Source of the DNA: Ruminococcus sp.
GTDB taxonomy: Bacteria > Bacillota_A > Clostridia > Oscillospirales > Ruminococcaceae
Assembly: GCA_017480485.1 (NCBI GenBank)
Contig: JAFVAN010000041.1
Location: 1-64,000 of the forward strand
Direction: 5' to 3'
DNA length: 64,000 nt
Below the pieces are notes generated by a model, which saw only the letters and a list, made by a program, of their open reading frames with translations, was not told where the DNA came from and made no database searches. Made by a program: the position numbers and the translations under genes. Below, in pieces: positions 8,486 through 15,339 of the stretch (its first letter is position 1; each line of letters opens with the position of its first letter).

Positions 8486-9496
8486 CTAAAGCTGTTTGAC
8501 GGAGCCGCCTTCAAGGAAGCTTCCGTTCACGGTTATGACCTCATTAAAGGTCGTTTGTGGATCCTCGATCAGAGAAATGAGTCGATTCGCCGCCGTTGCG
8601 CCTATTTTAGGCGTATCCTGCGAATAGGTGGTGAGTCTTGGAGACAACAGCTGCGAGAATGCTATGCCGTCATATCCGACGACTGAAATATCGTCCGGGA
8701 CCGAGAGGCCCTTGTCCTTTATTGCATTCAGACCGCCCACAGCGGAGTAGTCATCCGGCATAAAGATACAGGTCGGTATTTCTCTGCCCTTCAGCAGCAT
8801 TTTTGTGAGCTGATAGGTATTATCGGGGTTGCAGTAATCACCTGTGAGCACCCAATCGGGCCTTATCTCTATCCCGTGCGTCTTGCAGCCCTTATAAAAG
8901 CCTGCATAGCGCTTTTCGGACACAGCCGATCTTTTGCCCTGTATGTATGCTATCTTGGTGTGGCCGCGGTCCGCGACGTAACCCACAAGCTCCTCCATCC
9001 CGCTTTCGTTATTGGAAACGACCGCGGTACGGCAGTCAAATATGTGGTCGATAGTGACGACGGGAATGTCGCCGTTTATGACCTCAAAGACATCCGGTGT
9101 TGTGAAATCGGTGCATGCAATAACGATCCCATCGACACTACGGTACTTGCAGTGTTCATACGTTGACATCCTTCTGCCGCCTATGTCCTTATTACTTATG
9201 AAAGTAATATCATAGCCGCAGCGTTCAGCCTCCGTCTTGAAGCTGTTGAGCACCTTTGCGAAGAACTCGTGCGTGAGGCCTCTGCCCGCTTCGTCAAGGA
9301 ACATAACGCCAAGGTTGTACGTTCTGTTCGTTTTCAGAGCGCGCGCTTGAGAGTTTGGGAAATACCCCATCTCTTTTGCTGTGCGGACAAGCCTTTCGCG
9401 AGTGGCCTCGCTGACGTCCTTATGACCATTGAGAGCCTTGCTCACTGTTGCAACCGAAACGCCGCAACGGACGGAAATATCCTTCAAAGATACCAA
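8486..9496 (-). CDS. LacI-family transcriptional regulator of the sugar importer
   Basis: 336-aa regulator. The N-terminal helix-turn-helix (residues 3-25, LKDISVRCGVSVATVSKALN) and hinge precede a periplasmic-binding-protein-like sugar-sensing domain (about 60-330). It starts with TTG at 9496, eight bases after GGCGG. Placement directly upstream of the binding-protein gene on the same strand argues that it controls this importer, with autoregulation likely from AAACGTTT-type sites in its own promoter. The effector sugar is not identifiable from sequence. Confidence 0.93.
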   Translation of the reverse strand: MVSLKDISVRCGVSVATVSKALNGHKDVSEATRERLVRTAKEMGYFPNSQARALKTNRTYNLGVMFLDEAGRGLTHEFFAKVLNSFKTEAERCGYDITFISNKDIGGRRMSTYEHCKYRSVDGIVIACTDFTTPDVFEVINGDIPVVTIDHIFDCRTAVVSNNESGMEELVGYVADRGHTKIAYIQGKRSAVSEKRYAGFYKGCKTHGIEIRPDWVLTGDYCNPDNTYQLTKMLLKGREIPTCIFMPDDYSAVGGLNAIKDKGLSVPDDISVVGYDGIAFSQLLSPRLTTYSQDTPKIGATAANRLISLIEDPQTTFNEVITVNGSFLEGGSVKQL

Positions 9497-9520
9497 CTGT
9501 ATTTCCGCCTTTCGTCCGAT

Positions 9521-9573
9521 TTAAACGTTTAAGTTCAGCTTAAACCTCAAATCGAAGTGAATTTCAAACGTTT
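9521..9573. promoter_or_regulatory. LacI-type operators upstream of the regulator gene
   Basis: TTAAACGTTTAA at 9521-9532 is a perfect 12-bp palindrome, and a second AAACGTTT core lies at 9566-9573. The central CG and AT-rich arms are typical of LacI-family operators. The second site falls just downstream of the predicted -10 element, a position suited to repression. A further core at 9890-9897 lies near the 3' end of the neighbouring gene. Confidence 0.6.
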
Positions 9574-9584
9574 CCGTTAATAAG

Positions 9585-9613
9585 AATATACATTATTTCT
9601 TCTAAAATTTCAA
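9585..9613 (-). promoter_or_regulatory. Probable promoter of the LacI regulator and importer operon
   Basis: On the minus strand TTGAAA (9608-9613) and TATATT (9585-9590) are spaced by 17 bp. The operator core at 9566-9573 is directly downstream. Positions 9620-9912 hold no gene I can support; a GC-rich hairpin-forming block lies at about 9750-9800. Confidence 0.5.
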
Positions 9614-9912
9614 GCGTTTTTGAATTTTTTTATATTCCGTGTAATAAAATATGGGACTTTTCACAGAGTTTTCGCCTAATATTTGTGCAACTTGCCCATG
9701 ATTATGTCCGCCGTGTAACCGCTGTGTAACATTTTCCCATCTTCCCTTTCGGGAAGGGCCGCCCCTGCGGGGCCATCCGGGCCTTACAGGGGCGGTATAC
9801 ATAATTACCATATATTTCCGACATTTTGACTTTTGGGGTGGTGCAAAATAGACAAATCCATTCACACAACCTTAATATCGGCTTGTTTCAAACGTTTTCG
9901 GCGTTTCTTCCC

Positions 9913-11007
9913 TTATTCGTCCTTCTTGCCAAGCTGCTCCTTGAGCTTGTTCTGCTCCTGCTCCATGAGCTTCATCAGGTCGGCCATGCCTGCGGAGGCA
10001 TTCTTCTTTTCGCCGCTGAACTTGAGCTCGGCGGGGCGCTTCTTAACGACCTTCTTCTTAGGAGTCTGGAGCTTCATCTCCTCCGCGGGCTCTTCTGATG
10101 CGGGGGCCTCGGGGGCGTCGCCGTCGATAAGCTTGGAGGCCTTCTCATAATAGGAAGGATCCACTGCGGGCTTCTGGGCCTCGGGCTCCGGCTCTGGCTG
10201 CCGAACGGGAGCGGCCTCAACGGGCTCCTTGGGCTCCTTGGGCTGCTGCTTGGGGGCATACTGCTCGGGATCGGGCTCGGCCTTTACGGGCTGACGGGCG
10301 GGAGCTGTCTCCTCCTCGCCTGCGCGGGCCTGCTCGCTGCGCTTTTCCTTATCGTTCTCGCCGCCGAAGAGGAAGTCGTCCAGCTTAACGGGCTCCTCGT
10401 CCTTTTCATCCTCGTCCTCGTCGTCATCATCATCGTCGTAATCGTCATCATCGTCGTCGTCATATCTCGAGCGGCTGAAGAGCATGATTATGAGCTCCAG
10501 CAGCACGAACAGGAACAGCGGCACAGCGATGCAGGCGATCCTGCCGAATTCGGAGGTGATGAACCTAATGACCTTTCCTGCCGTCAGGTAATAGCTCGAG
10601 GCTGTTCCGACGACCTTATCGGTCTTGACCTTATATATCTTCTCGGGCTCCTTGTCCCTGAAGATCGTATACTCCACGGCGCTGAGGTCCGAGCTGGTGG
10701 AAACGTCAGCCAGCCAGAACACCGAAGTGCCGACTCCGGGCACCTCCTCGGCAATAACTGCTTTCTTTATGCCGTCGCGGCTTGGTGCGCCGTTGGCGGC
10801 GATAACGAGAGCGTCCTTCGGGACCGCGTCGCCCATGGTATTGTCCTTCATGATATACACACTGTAGCCGGCGAGGCTGGGGGTAACGTTCTCGTTCTTG
10901 AACACCCTTGACACACCAACGATCACAAGGAGCTCAAGGATTATGAACACGATAAAGAATATTGCAACGCCCTTAGCTGCCGATGACTTTTGTTTAGTTT
11001 GGCTCAT
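9913..11007 (-). CDS. SipW-like (ER-type) signal-peptidase homologue with acidic tail, probably altered active site
   Basis: 364-aa membrane protein. Helix one spans about residues 13-32. The following segment (YIMKDNTMGDAVPKDALVIA) aligns with the catalytic SMxPtixxGDlviv box of S26B signal peptidases, but the nucleophile position is Thr57 rather than Ser. After about 100 residues come VVGTASSYYLTAGKVIRFITSEFG and a second helix (about 155-178), the usual C-terminal arrangement of SipW-type enzymes. The cytoplasmic tail starts with a nearly pure Asp/Glu run (about 184-205) and continues Pro/Glu-rich, with a basic end. It has its own promoter. Role unknown: a catalytically weak protease, a pseudo-enzyme or a scaffold are all possible. 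Confidence 0.6.
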   Translation of the reverse strand: MSQTKQKSSAAKGVAIFFIVFIILELLVIVGVSRVFKNENVTPSLAGYSVYIMKDNTMGDAVPKDALVIAANGAPSRDGIKKAVIAEEVPGVGTSVFWLADVSTSSDLSAVEYTIFRDKEPEKIYKVKTDKVVGTASSYYLTAGKVIRFITSEFGRIACIAVPLFLFVLLELIIMLFSRSRYDDDDDDDYDDDDDDEDEDEKDEEPVKLDDFLFGGENDKEKRSEQARAGEEETAPARQPVKAEPDPEQYAPKQQPKEPKEPVEAAPVRQPEPEPEAQKPAVDPSYYEKASKLIDGDAPEAPASEEPAEEMKLQTPKKKVVKKRPAELKFSGEKKNASAGMADLMKLMEQEQNKLKEQLGKKDE

Positions 11008-11048
11008 AAGTTCGATCTACCTGTCCTTCCGTAATTAGTTTCCATAAT

Positions 11049-11077
11049 ATTATAGCACACTCTTTTCAAAATTTCAA
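11049..11077 (-). promoter_or_regulatory. Sigma-A promoter of the SipW-like gene
   Basis: On the minus strand TTGAAA (11072-11077), a 17-bp spacer and TATAAT (11049-11054), about 40 bp before the start codon. Confidence 0.75.
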
Positions 11078-11119
11078 CCGCTTTAGACAAAAATTTAATA
11101 ATTTTATTTGAAAAAGATA

Positions 11120-11148
11120 TTGACAAAAAAGCGGTATTAGATTATAAT
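11120..11148 (+). promoter_or_regulatory. Sigma-A promoter of tRNA-Thr
   Basis: Perfect TTGACA (11120-11125), 17-bp spacer, perfect TATAAT (11143-11148). It predicts a precursor with a leader of about 130 nt before the tRNA. Confidence 0.8.
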
Positions 11149-11287
11149 AATAAAGTACCGCCCTTGAAAGCGCGAAAAATCGCCTTAGAAGAGAGAAAAT
11201 ATACCTTTTATAATATATATAATAAAGCTCTCTATCAGTCCGATTTTTCACCCCAATGCTCCACGGGCGCCGACATTCATATTTTTC

Positions 11288-11363
11288 GCTGGTATGGCTC
11301 AGTTGGTAGAGCAGCGCATTCGTAATGCGCAGGTCGCCGGTTCGAGTCCGGCTACCAGCTCCA
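11288..11363 (+). tRNA. tRNA-Thr (anticodon CGT)
   Basis: 76-nt cloverleaf including an encoded CCA. The acceptor stem GCTGGTA pairs with TACCAGC, the anticodon loop is TTCGTAA, and the T arm is GCCGG-TTCGAGT-CCGGC. Its 3' half, from 11317, is the attachment site for the integrated element, which duplicates that segment at 14837-14883. The gene remains intact. Confidence 0.97.
11317..11363 (+). other. attL: 47-bp attachment repeat within tRNA-Thr
   Basis: The 47 bp from CATTCGTAATGCGCAGG to the CCA end are identical to 14837-14883. They cover the anticodon loop through the 3' end of the tRNA, the classical target of tyrosine integrases. Confidence 0.95.
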
Positions 11364-11371
11364 CAGAATAT

Positions 11372-11413
11372 CCCGATTTTACGCACTTTGCGTGAAGTCG
11401 GGTTTTCTTTTTT
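11372..11413 (+). terminator. Terminator supplied by the integrated element after tRNA-Thr
   Basis: CCCGATTTTACGC pairs with GCGTGAAGTCGGG (with one mismatched region), followed by TTTTCTTTTTT. It lies immediately inside attL, so the element replaces the chromosomal terminator, which is now beyond attR. Confidence 0.85.
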
Positions 11414-11431
11414 GTATTTGGATTTTCCTCC

Positions 11432-11451
11432 TTGGTCATAGTTTGGTCATA
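11432..11451 (+). repeat. Left pair of integrase arm-type site candidates
   Basis: Two direct TTGGTCATA units (one extended as TTTGGTCATA) lie just past the integrase stop codon. An identical 20-bp pair lies at 14701-14720 near the other end. Paired short repeats inside each att site are what tyrosine integrases of the lambda/Tn916 type bind with their N-terminal domain (inference). Confidence 0.65.
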
Positions 11452-11461
11452 GTGAACAACT

Positions 11462-12703
11462 TCAAACTGCTTTCGTGCTTGCCGTATCGTCCTGCTTTGC
11501 CCTGCCGCCCTTTCTGACCGAGAGCATATTGGAGAGCACATTCGCCGCTTCCTCGTCTGCCTCCGCTACGATATGCAGATACTTGTTTGTGGTCGAGATG
11601 TTGCCATGTCCTAAACGTCCCTGCACCTGTTTCAGGCTGACGCCGCCATATAACAGCAGTGTTGCCGACGTGTGCCGAAGGCTGTGGAATTTTCTGTGTT
11701 TCAAGCCGTTCTTGGCAAGAAAAGCGCTGAACCATTGTGTTACTGTATCGGGGTGCATCATCGTGCCGTCCCATTGTGTGAACATAAAGTCCTCACCTTT
11801 CCATTGGTCTCCGAGTGCCTCGGCTTCGAGGCGTTTTTCTTCTTCAAGCTGATCTATAATTTCTATACAGTCAGCAGGGACGGAGACTGAGCGAGTCTCA
11901 AAATCCTTCGGCGGCTTGATAGCTGCGGGCTGTCCTTTCAGCTTGTAAGCTGCTCGTTCAATGGTGATCTTCTTTGTATATCGGTCGATGTCCGAGAATT
12001 TGAGAGCTACGAGCTCTCCCCTGCGGGCGCCTGTAATGACTGCAAGCTGTATCAAAGCTTTGTATTGCAATGGTTCATTTTCAAGACAAGCAAGCATCTG
12101 AACAGCTTCCTGCTTAGTGAATATTTCAATTTTAGGAGCTGATGCTTTGGGGAGCGTCAGCTTTTTTGAGTCGGCGGGATTTGAGGGAATGAGTTCCAGC
12201 TTGACAGCTTGAGTCAGCACAGACTGAACGACAGCAAGATCGCGCTTGATAGTCGCCGGAGAACGGTATTTATTCATATCAACGACCTTCCCTCCTCTGT
12301 ATCTCTTTGTGCATGGGGTCTCGGCAAGGTACTTGATGAAGTTCTGAATGTGTACAGGGCGTATCGAGGCTAATTTCAGATGTCCGAGCTGAGGATTTAC
12401 AAGCCTGCTGAGCGTCTGTGAATAATCTTCATAGATAGCTGGCGACAAGACGTCCTTTTTTATGGCGAGATACTGCTTTGTAAACTCCGCAAAGGTCAGG
12501 CGCGGGTCATTGCTGACAAGTCCGTTCCTACAGGCTTCCTCAAACTTCACGGCTTGAATATTCAGTTCCTTCTCGACCTGCTTCGGGGTCATACCCGATG
12601 AGGGCTTCCAGCTCATGCTCTTCACGATCTGCTTGCCGTTGATGTCAATGCCGCATGACACCTTGATACGGTAACTGTCGCCGCGCTTGGTGATGTTTGC
12701 CAT
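11462..12703 (-). CDS. int: Tyrosine integrase of the tRNA-Thr element
   Basis: 413-aa site-specific recombinase. The N-terminal arm-binding segment (about residues 1-50) is followed by a SAM-like core-binding domain (about 65-165) and the catalytic domain. Catalytic residues can be placed at Arg227 (TGARRGEL), His340 and Arg343 (HSLRH), His366 (LGHGN) and Tyr375 (NKYLH), so the enzyme looks intact. It would catalyse integration at the tRNA-Thr 3' end and, with a helper factor, excision. The ATG at 12703 follows AAAGGAAC. It lies 15 bp after the repressor gene and is probably co-transcribed with it. Confidence 0.95.
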   Translation of the reverse strand: MANITKRGDSYRIKVSCGIDINGKQIVKSMSWKPSSGMTPKQVEKELNIQAVKFEEACRNGLVSNDPRLTFAEFTKQYLAIKKDVLSPAIYEDYSQTLSRLVNPQLGHLKLASIRPVHIQNFIKYLAETPCTKRYRGGKVVDMNKYRSPATIKRDLAVVQSVLTQAVKLELIPSNPADSKKLTLPKASAPKIEIFTKQEAVQMLACLENEPLQYKALIQLAVITGARRGELVALKFSDIDRYTKKITIERAAYKLKGQPAAIKPPKDFETRSVSVPADCIEIIDQLEEEKRLEAEALGDQWKGEDFMFTQWDGTMMHPDTVTQWFSAFLAKNGLKHRKFHSLRHTSATLLLYGGVSLKQVQGRLGHGNISTTNKYLHIVAEADEEAANVLSNMLSVRKGGRAKQDDTASTKAV

Positions 12704-12718
12704 TGTATCACGTTCCTT

Positions 12719-13285
12719 TCATCGTTCATAATCAACGCCCGCGAGTTGTTCGATCATTCGGCGGCGCAAATTCTCAAAATGTCGAATGACAGATATTTCA
12801 AGGGCAAATTTGTCACGTTCAAAAGCAATCCGCGTTGTGTCGTCAGCCGTCGGTTCAAAAGCCGCCTGGAGCGCTTTGATATTTGCAAGATCATCGACCA
12901 CGCCCGCGAAGTCGTCATCTGAAAGCAAGCCATTAAGCGCGTCAAGAGCTGGAGCGCCGCCTGCTTCCTGCTCGTTTTTCGCCTGCTGAATTGTTATCAG
13001 AGAGCCGTCTGTCAAGCCAGTGTGTTGATAGATGTATTTGTCGTCGGCGTTCGTTGATTTGAGGTCTGAGCGCCCAAGAAGATAATCAACGGTCGTATTA
13101 AAATGGTCAGCTATTATAATCAGCTGACTGATAGACGGACACCGAGAGCCGCCACAATAATATGACACCACGTTCGGAAGAACATCCAGTATTTCCGCCA
13201 GCTCTTTTTGACTTGACTCAGAATTGGCAAGTAACGTGTTTATCCTCTCTCCGAGCTTCTTATAAGGTTTCTTTTTGTTATCCAT
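12719..13285 (-). CDS. cI-like repressor, XRE family
   Basis: 188-aa protein with an N-terminal XRE helix-turn-helix (about residues 10-65, SQKELAEILDVLPNVVSYYCGG) followed by YLLGRSD, the usual end of that domain. The C-terminal half is acidic and helical and lacks a recognisable S24 LexA-type peptidase, so SOS self-cleavage is not expected. It is divergent from the remnant replication gene across a region with several GTTATG/CATAAC half-sites. The likely role is control of the element and of the downstream integrase. The ATG at 13285 follows AAAGGAAC. Confidence 0.88.
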   Translation of the reverse strand: MDNKKKPYKKLGERINTLLANSESSQKELAEILDVLPNVVSYYCGGSRCPSISQLIIIADHFNTTVDYLLGRSDLKSTNADDKYIYQHTGLTDGSLITIQQAKNEQEAGGAPALDALNGLLSDDDFAGVVDDLANIKALQAAFEPTADDTTRIAFERDKFALEISVIRHFENLRRRMIEQLAGVDYER

Positions 13286-13305
13286 AATCGATCGTTCCTT
13301 TCTTG

Positions 13306-13398
13306 CATAACTGATTTGTTATGTTTACAAAATTACATAACAAAAACCTTGACTCTGTGTTGTTGTTATGCTATAATTCAAGTATAACATATATGTTA
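13306..13398. promoter_or_regulatory. Element switch region: operators and rightward promoter
   Basis: A strong rightward promoter has TTGACT at 13349-13354, a 17-bp spacer and TATAAT at 13372-13377. Around it are CATAAC (13306-13311), the inverted pair GTTATGT/ACATAAC (13318-13324 and 13335-13341), GTTATG (13365-13370) and the palindrome TAACATATATGTTA (13385-13398). The spread of half-sites over and beside the promoter is typical of a phage-type repressor operator region. Confidence 0.7.
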
Positions 13399-13438
13399 CG
13401 ATTTGTCAACAACATTTTTGAAAGAGGTGTAAAAATGA

Positions 13439-13843
13439 GCGGAGAACCGTCGTAAACGACCGTCAACGACCGATAACGACCGTAAACGACCGTTAACGCT
13501 CGTCACCGATAAGGAAGAGGATAAGGATAAGGATAAGGTTAAGGATTTGGATAATGACGACGGAAGGGACAGGGGGGAGCTTCTTTCTGCTGCTGAACGC
13601 GCAGAGCTGGAGAAGCTTGCTGACGGTCTGTCGGTCGCGTCATACATCAAAAAGCTCCAGTCTTGGGAAGCCCAAACAGGCAAGGCTGTTCGATCTCCGT
13701 TTGATACTATTCGCAAGATGTTGATCGAAGACAAACCCAAAAAGGCAACTAAAACGAAACAATCAAACATCAGCAGCTATGACATTGAAGAGTGGGAAAA
13801 ATGGGCGATGACAGACCCGAACACAAGAGCCCCCCGTCAATGA
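13439..13843 (+). pseudogene. Remnant of a phage-type replication initiator
   Basis: A well-placed start (ATG 13435 with AGAGGTG upstream) reads only six codons before TAA. The next frame is open from 13439 to 13843 and encodes a linker rich in Arg/Lys then Lys-Asp repeats, followed by about 95 residues ending EEWEKWAMTDPNTRAPRQ. Such KDKDKD linkers with a short C-terminal domain are typical of Firmicutes phage replisome-organiser proteins, whose N-terminal DNA-binding domain would normally precede it. Here that domain appears to be deleted. The in-frame TTG at 13547 lacks a good ribosome-binding site. Family assignment is inference from composition. Confidence 0.5.
13451..13545 (+). repeat. 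10-bp and 6-bp iterated tracts in the replication remnant
   Basis: Six units of a 10-bp repeat (consensus CGTNAACGAC, last copies degenerate) run from 13451 to 13510. They are followed by AAGGAT-type 6-bp repeats from about 13511 to 13545. The first tract resembles origin iterons, but it also encodes the Arg/Lys linker. Confidence 0.75.
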
Positions 13844-13958
13844 TGAGCTTCGATGCTCTTGGGGAATGTTGTGGGGGTGTAGATTTTCACCGAAAGTCAA
13901 AACTAAAATCCGAAATACCATAAAATACCGAATTTTCAACAGTTTAGGGGGTGAAACA

Positions 13959-14297
13959 ATGAGATATTCAGATGAGCAGATTATTTGTGCCATGATGAAC
14001 AGTACAACAGTCAAGGCGGCTGCGGCTGAGCTGGGCTGCTGTGAGTCCACGATCTACAAGAGGCTTCCCGACCTGCGCAGCGAGCTTCGGGAGCGTCAAC
14101 TGCTGCTCCTTGATGAAACCACTGCCGCGCTTCGTGCAAAGCTTTCAAAAGCGGTCGATGTCGTCGCGGAGATCGCGTTCAACACCGCGATAACACCACA
14201 AACGCGCCTGAACGCCGCCGAGACGCTAATGCGCAATGCCTTGCGGTTCACAGGCTTTGTCAGCGGCGAGCGTCAATCCATCGACTCCGATTGGTGA
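13959..14297 (+). CDS. Helix-turn-helix protein of the integrative element
   Basis: 112-aa protein. Residues 1-40 form a helix-turn-helix with the pattern DEQIICAMMNSTTVKAAAAE then CCESTIYKRL, of the kind found in small phage DNA-binding and terminase-small-like proteins. The remainder is helical with a repeated Ala/Leu pattern. The ATG at 13959 follows GGGGGTG; an upstream in-frame start at 13866 lacks a good site. It lies downstream of the element's rightward promoter and ends before a bidirectional terminator. Exact role unknown. Confidence 0.7.
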   Translation: MRYSDEQIICAMMNSTTVKAAAAELGCCESTIYKRLPDLRSELRERQLLLLDETTAALRAKLSKAVDVVAEIAFNTAITPQTRLNAAETLMRNALRFTGFVSGERQSIDSDW

Positions 14298-14399
14298 GCG
14301 TCAAGCCCTCTGTGATGCTCTGTGAGGCTTCATGCGGGTTCAACGTGAAAACGGCTTGCCAGTATTCAAAAACGCGATACGGCGCGTTCTCGTTCATTT

Positions 14400-14432
14400 A
14401 GCAGGCTTTCAAAAGAAGCCTGCTTTTATTTT
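14400..14432. terminator. Bidirectional terminator within the element
   Basis: AGCAGGCTT and AAGCCTGCT form a nine-base-pair stem with TTTTATTTTA on the plus side. It separates two convergent small genes. Confidence 0.85.
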
Positions 14433-14650
14433 AGCCACTTGCGAATAATATGGATATTGCTTCTTTTAGTTTTTTCTTCGGTTTCACGGGCTGCATAGTA
14501 CTGAGCTTGATCTGTGAGTCGGTCGCGGTCAGCCTCGGAGCAAGCCCGAAAGTTTTCGAGCAGCTGACGCTCTGCGAGTTCCGACTTTAAGTAATTATCC
14601 CGTTCACTGTCGATTACATCTTTGTTGACTGTAACTTTGATGTCCTTCAT
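14426..14650 (-). CDS. Small charged protein of the integrative element
   Basis: 74-aa, highly charged, helical protein with no recognisable domain. The ATG at 14650 follows AAAGGAAG at good distance. It is the gene nearest attR and is transcribed towards the centre of the element. By position and size an excisionase-like or anti-repressor role is conceivable, but there is no sequence motif to support this. Confidence 0.55.
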   Translation of the reverse strand: MKDIKVTVNKDVIDSERDNYLKSELAERQLLENFRACSEADRDRLTDQAQYYAARETEEKTKRSNIHIIRKWLK

Positions 14651-14700
14651 ATTATCAACTTCCTTTCAAACGCGCACTGTACAAAATATTGTACTTGTTT

Positions 14701-14720
14701 TTGGTCATAGTTTGGTCATA
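14701..14720 (+). repeat. Right pair of integrase arm-type site candidates
   Basis: Identical 20-bp copy of the sequence at 11432-11451 (two TTGGTCATA units), in the same orientation, 117 bp inside attR. Confidence 0.65.
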
Positions 14721-14836
14721 CCCAGCACAAAAGTCAAATATAAGTCACTCGACGATACCAAACGAAAAACAGCGCATTTACGCTATTTACGAGAAGACAC
14801 AAAACGTCGCCAAACCGCGCAAAATCGTGCAGATGT

Positions 14837-14883
14837 CATTCGTAATGCGCAGGTCGCCGGTTCGAGTCCGGCTACCAGCTCCA
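14837..14883 (+). other. attR: 47-bp attachment repeat
   Basis: Perfect copy of the 3' half of tRNA-Thr (11317-11363). It lacks the acceptor 5' strand and D arm, so it is not a tRNA gene. Confidence 0.95.
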
Positions 14884-15180
14884 GCCGCGCGCGGCGGCCC
14901 GCAACTCCCTCGCCCTCAACAGGGTGGGGGATTTTTCATTTTGTTTGGCTCGGAAGCCGCCTTTGTGGGAGACTTTCACTTTTTGGCTTGTGCTGTGCGG
15001 AGTGCTCGCTCATTTCTGGGCGGGCGTTTTTTTGCTTGGGTCGGGATGCTTTCGCTTCATGTCAGTTTGCTGTTCCGAACCGCTCTGTTTTCAAGATTTC
15101 GGGATATACCATTTTGGGGTCGAAACAGTGCAAAACAGAGATTTATTGATATATGAAACCAATATGGCGAATATATACAT
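14884..15180. other. Chromosomal flank beyond attR, no gene seen
   Basis: A GC-rich hairpin (about 14905-14936, CCCTCGCCCT with AGGGTGGGGG, then ATTTTT) is probably the original tRNA-Thr terminator displaced by the integration. The rest up to the pilus promoter shows no convincing coding frame. Confidence 0.5.
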
Positions 15181-15250
15181 TTTTACTCTTATCACCTGTC
15201 AATAATTATTCCTAATAACTATTGACAGGACCGTAAATCAGGAGTAAAAT
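15181..15250 (+). promoter_or_regulatory. Pilus-operon promoter embedded in nested inverted repeats
   Basis: TTGACA (15222-15227), a 17-bp spacer and TAAAAT (15245-15250) precede the pilus genes. The -35 box lies in the right arm of the inverted repeat CCTGTCAATA (15195-15204)/TATTGACAGG (15220-15229), and the -10 box overlaps GAGTAAAA (15242-15249), which pairs with TTTTACTC at 15181-15188. This suggests binding of a dimeric regulator over the promoter. Confidence 0.65.
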
Positions 15251-15339
15251 ATATTATGTATAAGTATGTACATTTTATTAACAGCTTTACAGAGCTTTAC
15301 AGGCATTATCTGCCGCGGGACAGCGAAGGGGGAGCGCTA

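Larger units (their letters stand above)
11317..14883. mobile_element. 3.52-kb integrative element in tRNA-Thr
   Basis: The element is bounded by perfect 47-bp direct repeats (11317-11363 and 14837-14883), giving a unit of 3520 bp. It encodes a tyrosine integrase, a cI-like repressor, a remnant of a phage-type replication protein, a helix-turn-helix protein and a 74-aa protein. No structural, packaging, conjugation or obvious cargo gene is visible. It could be a remnant of a larger prophage after deletion, or a very small satellite that depends on a helper; the decayed replication gene favours the former. Confidence 0.88.

Noticed and set aside
14837..14883. Second tRNA-Thr gene
   Set aside because: Only the 3' part from the anticodon loop onwards is present; it is the attR copy left by integration.
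15195..15229. Invertible promoter (phase-variation switch)
   Set aside because: Only 15 bp lie between the inner arms, too short for site-specific inversion, and no recombinase is linked to it.
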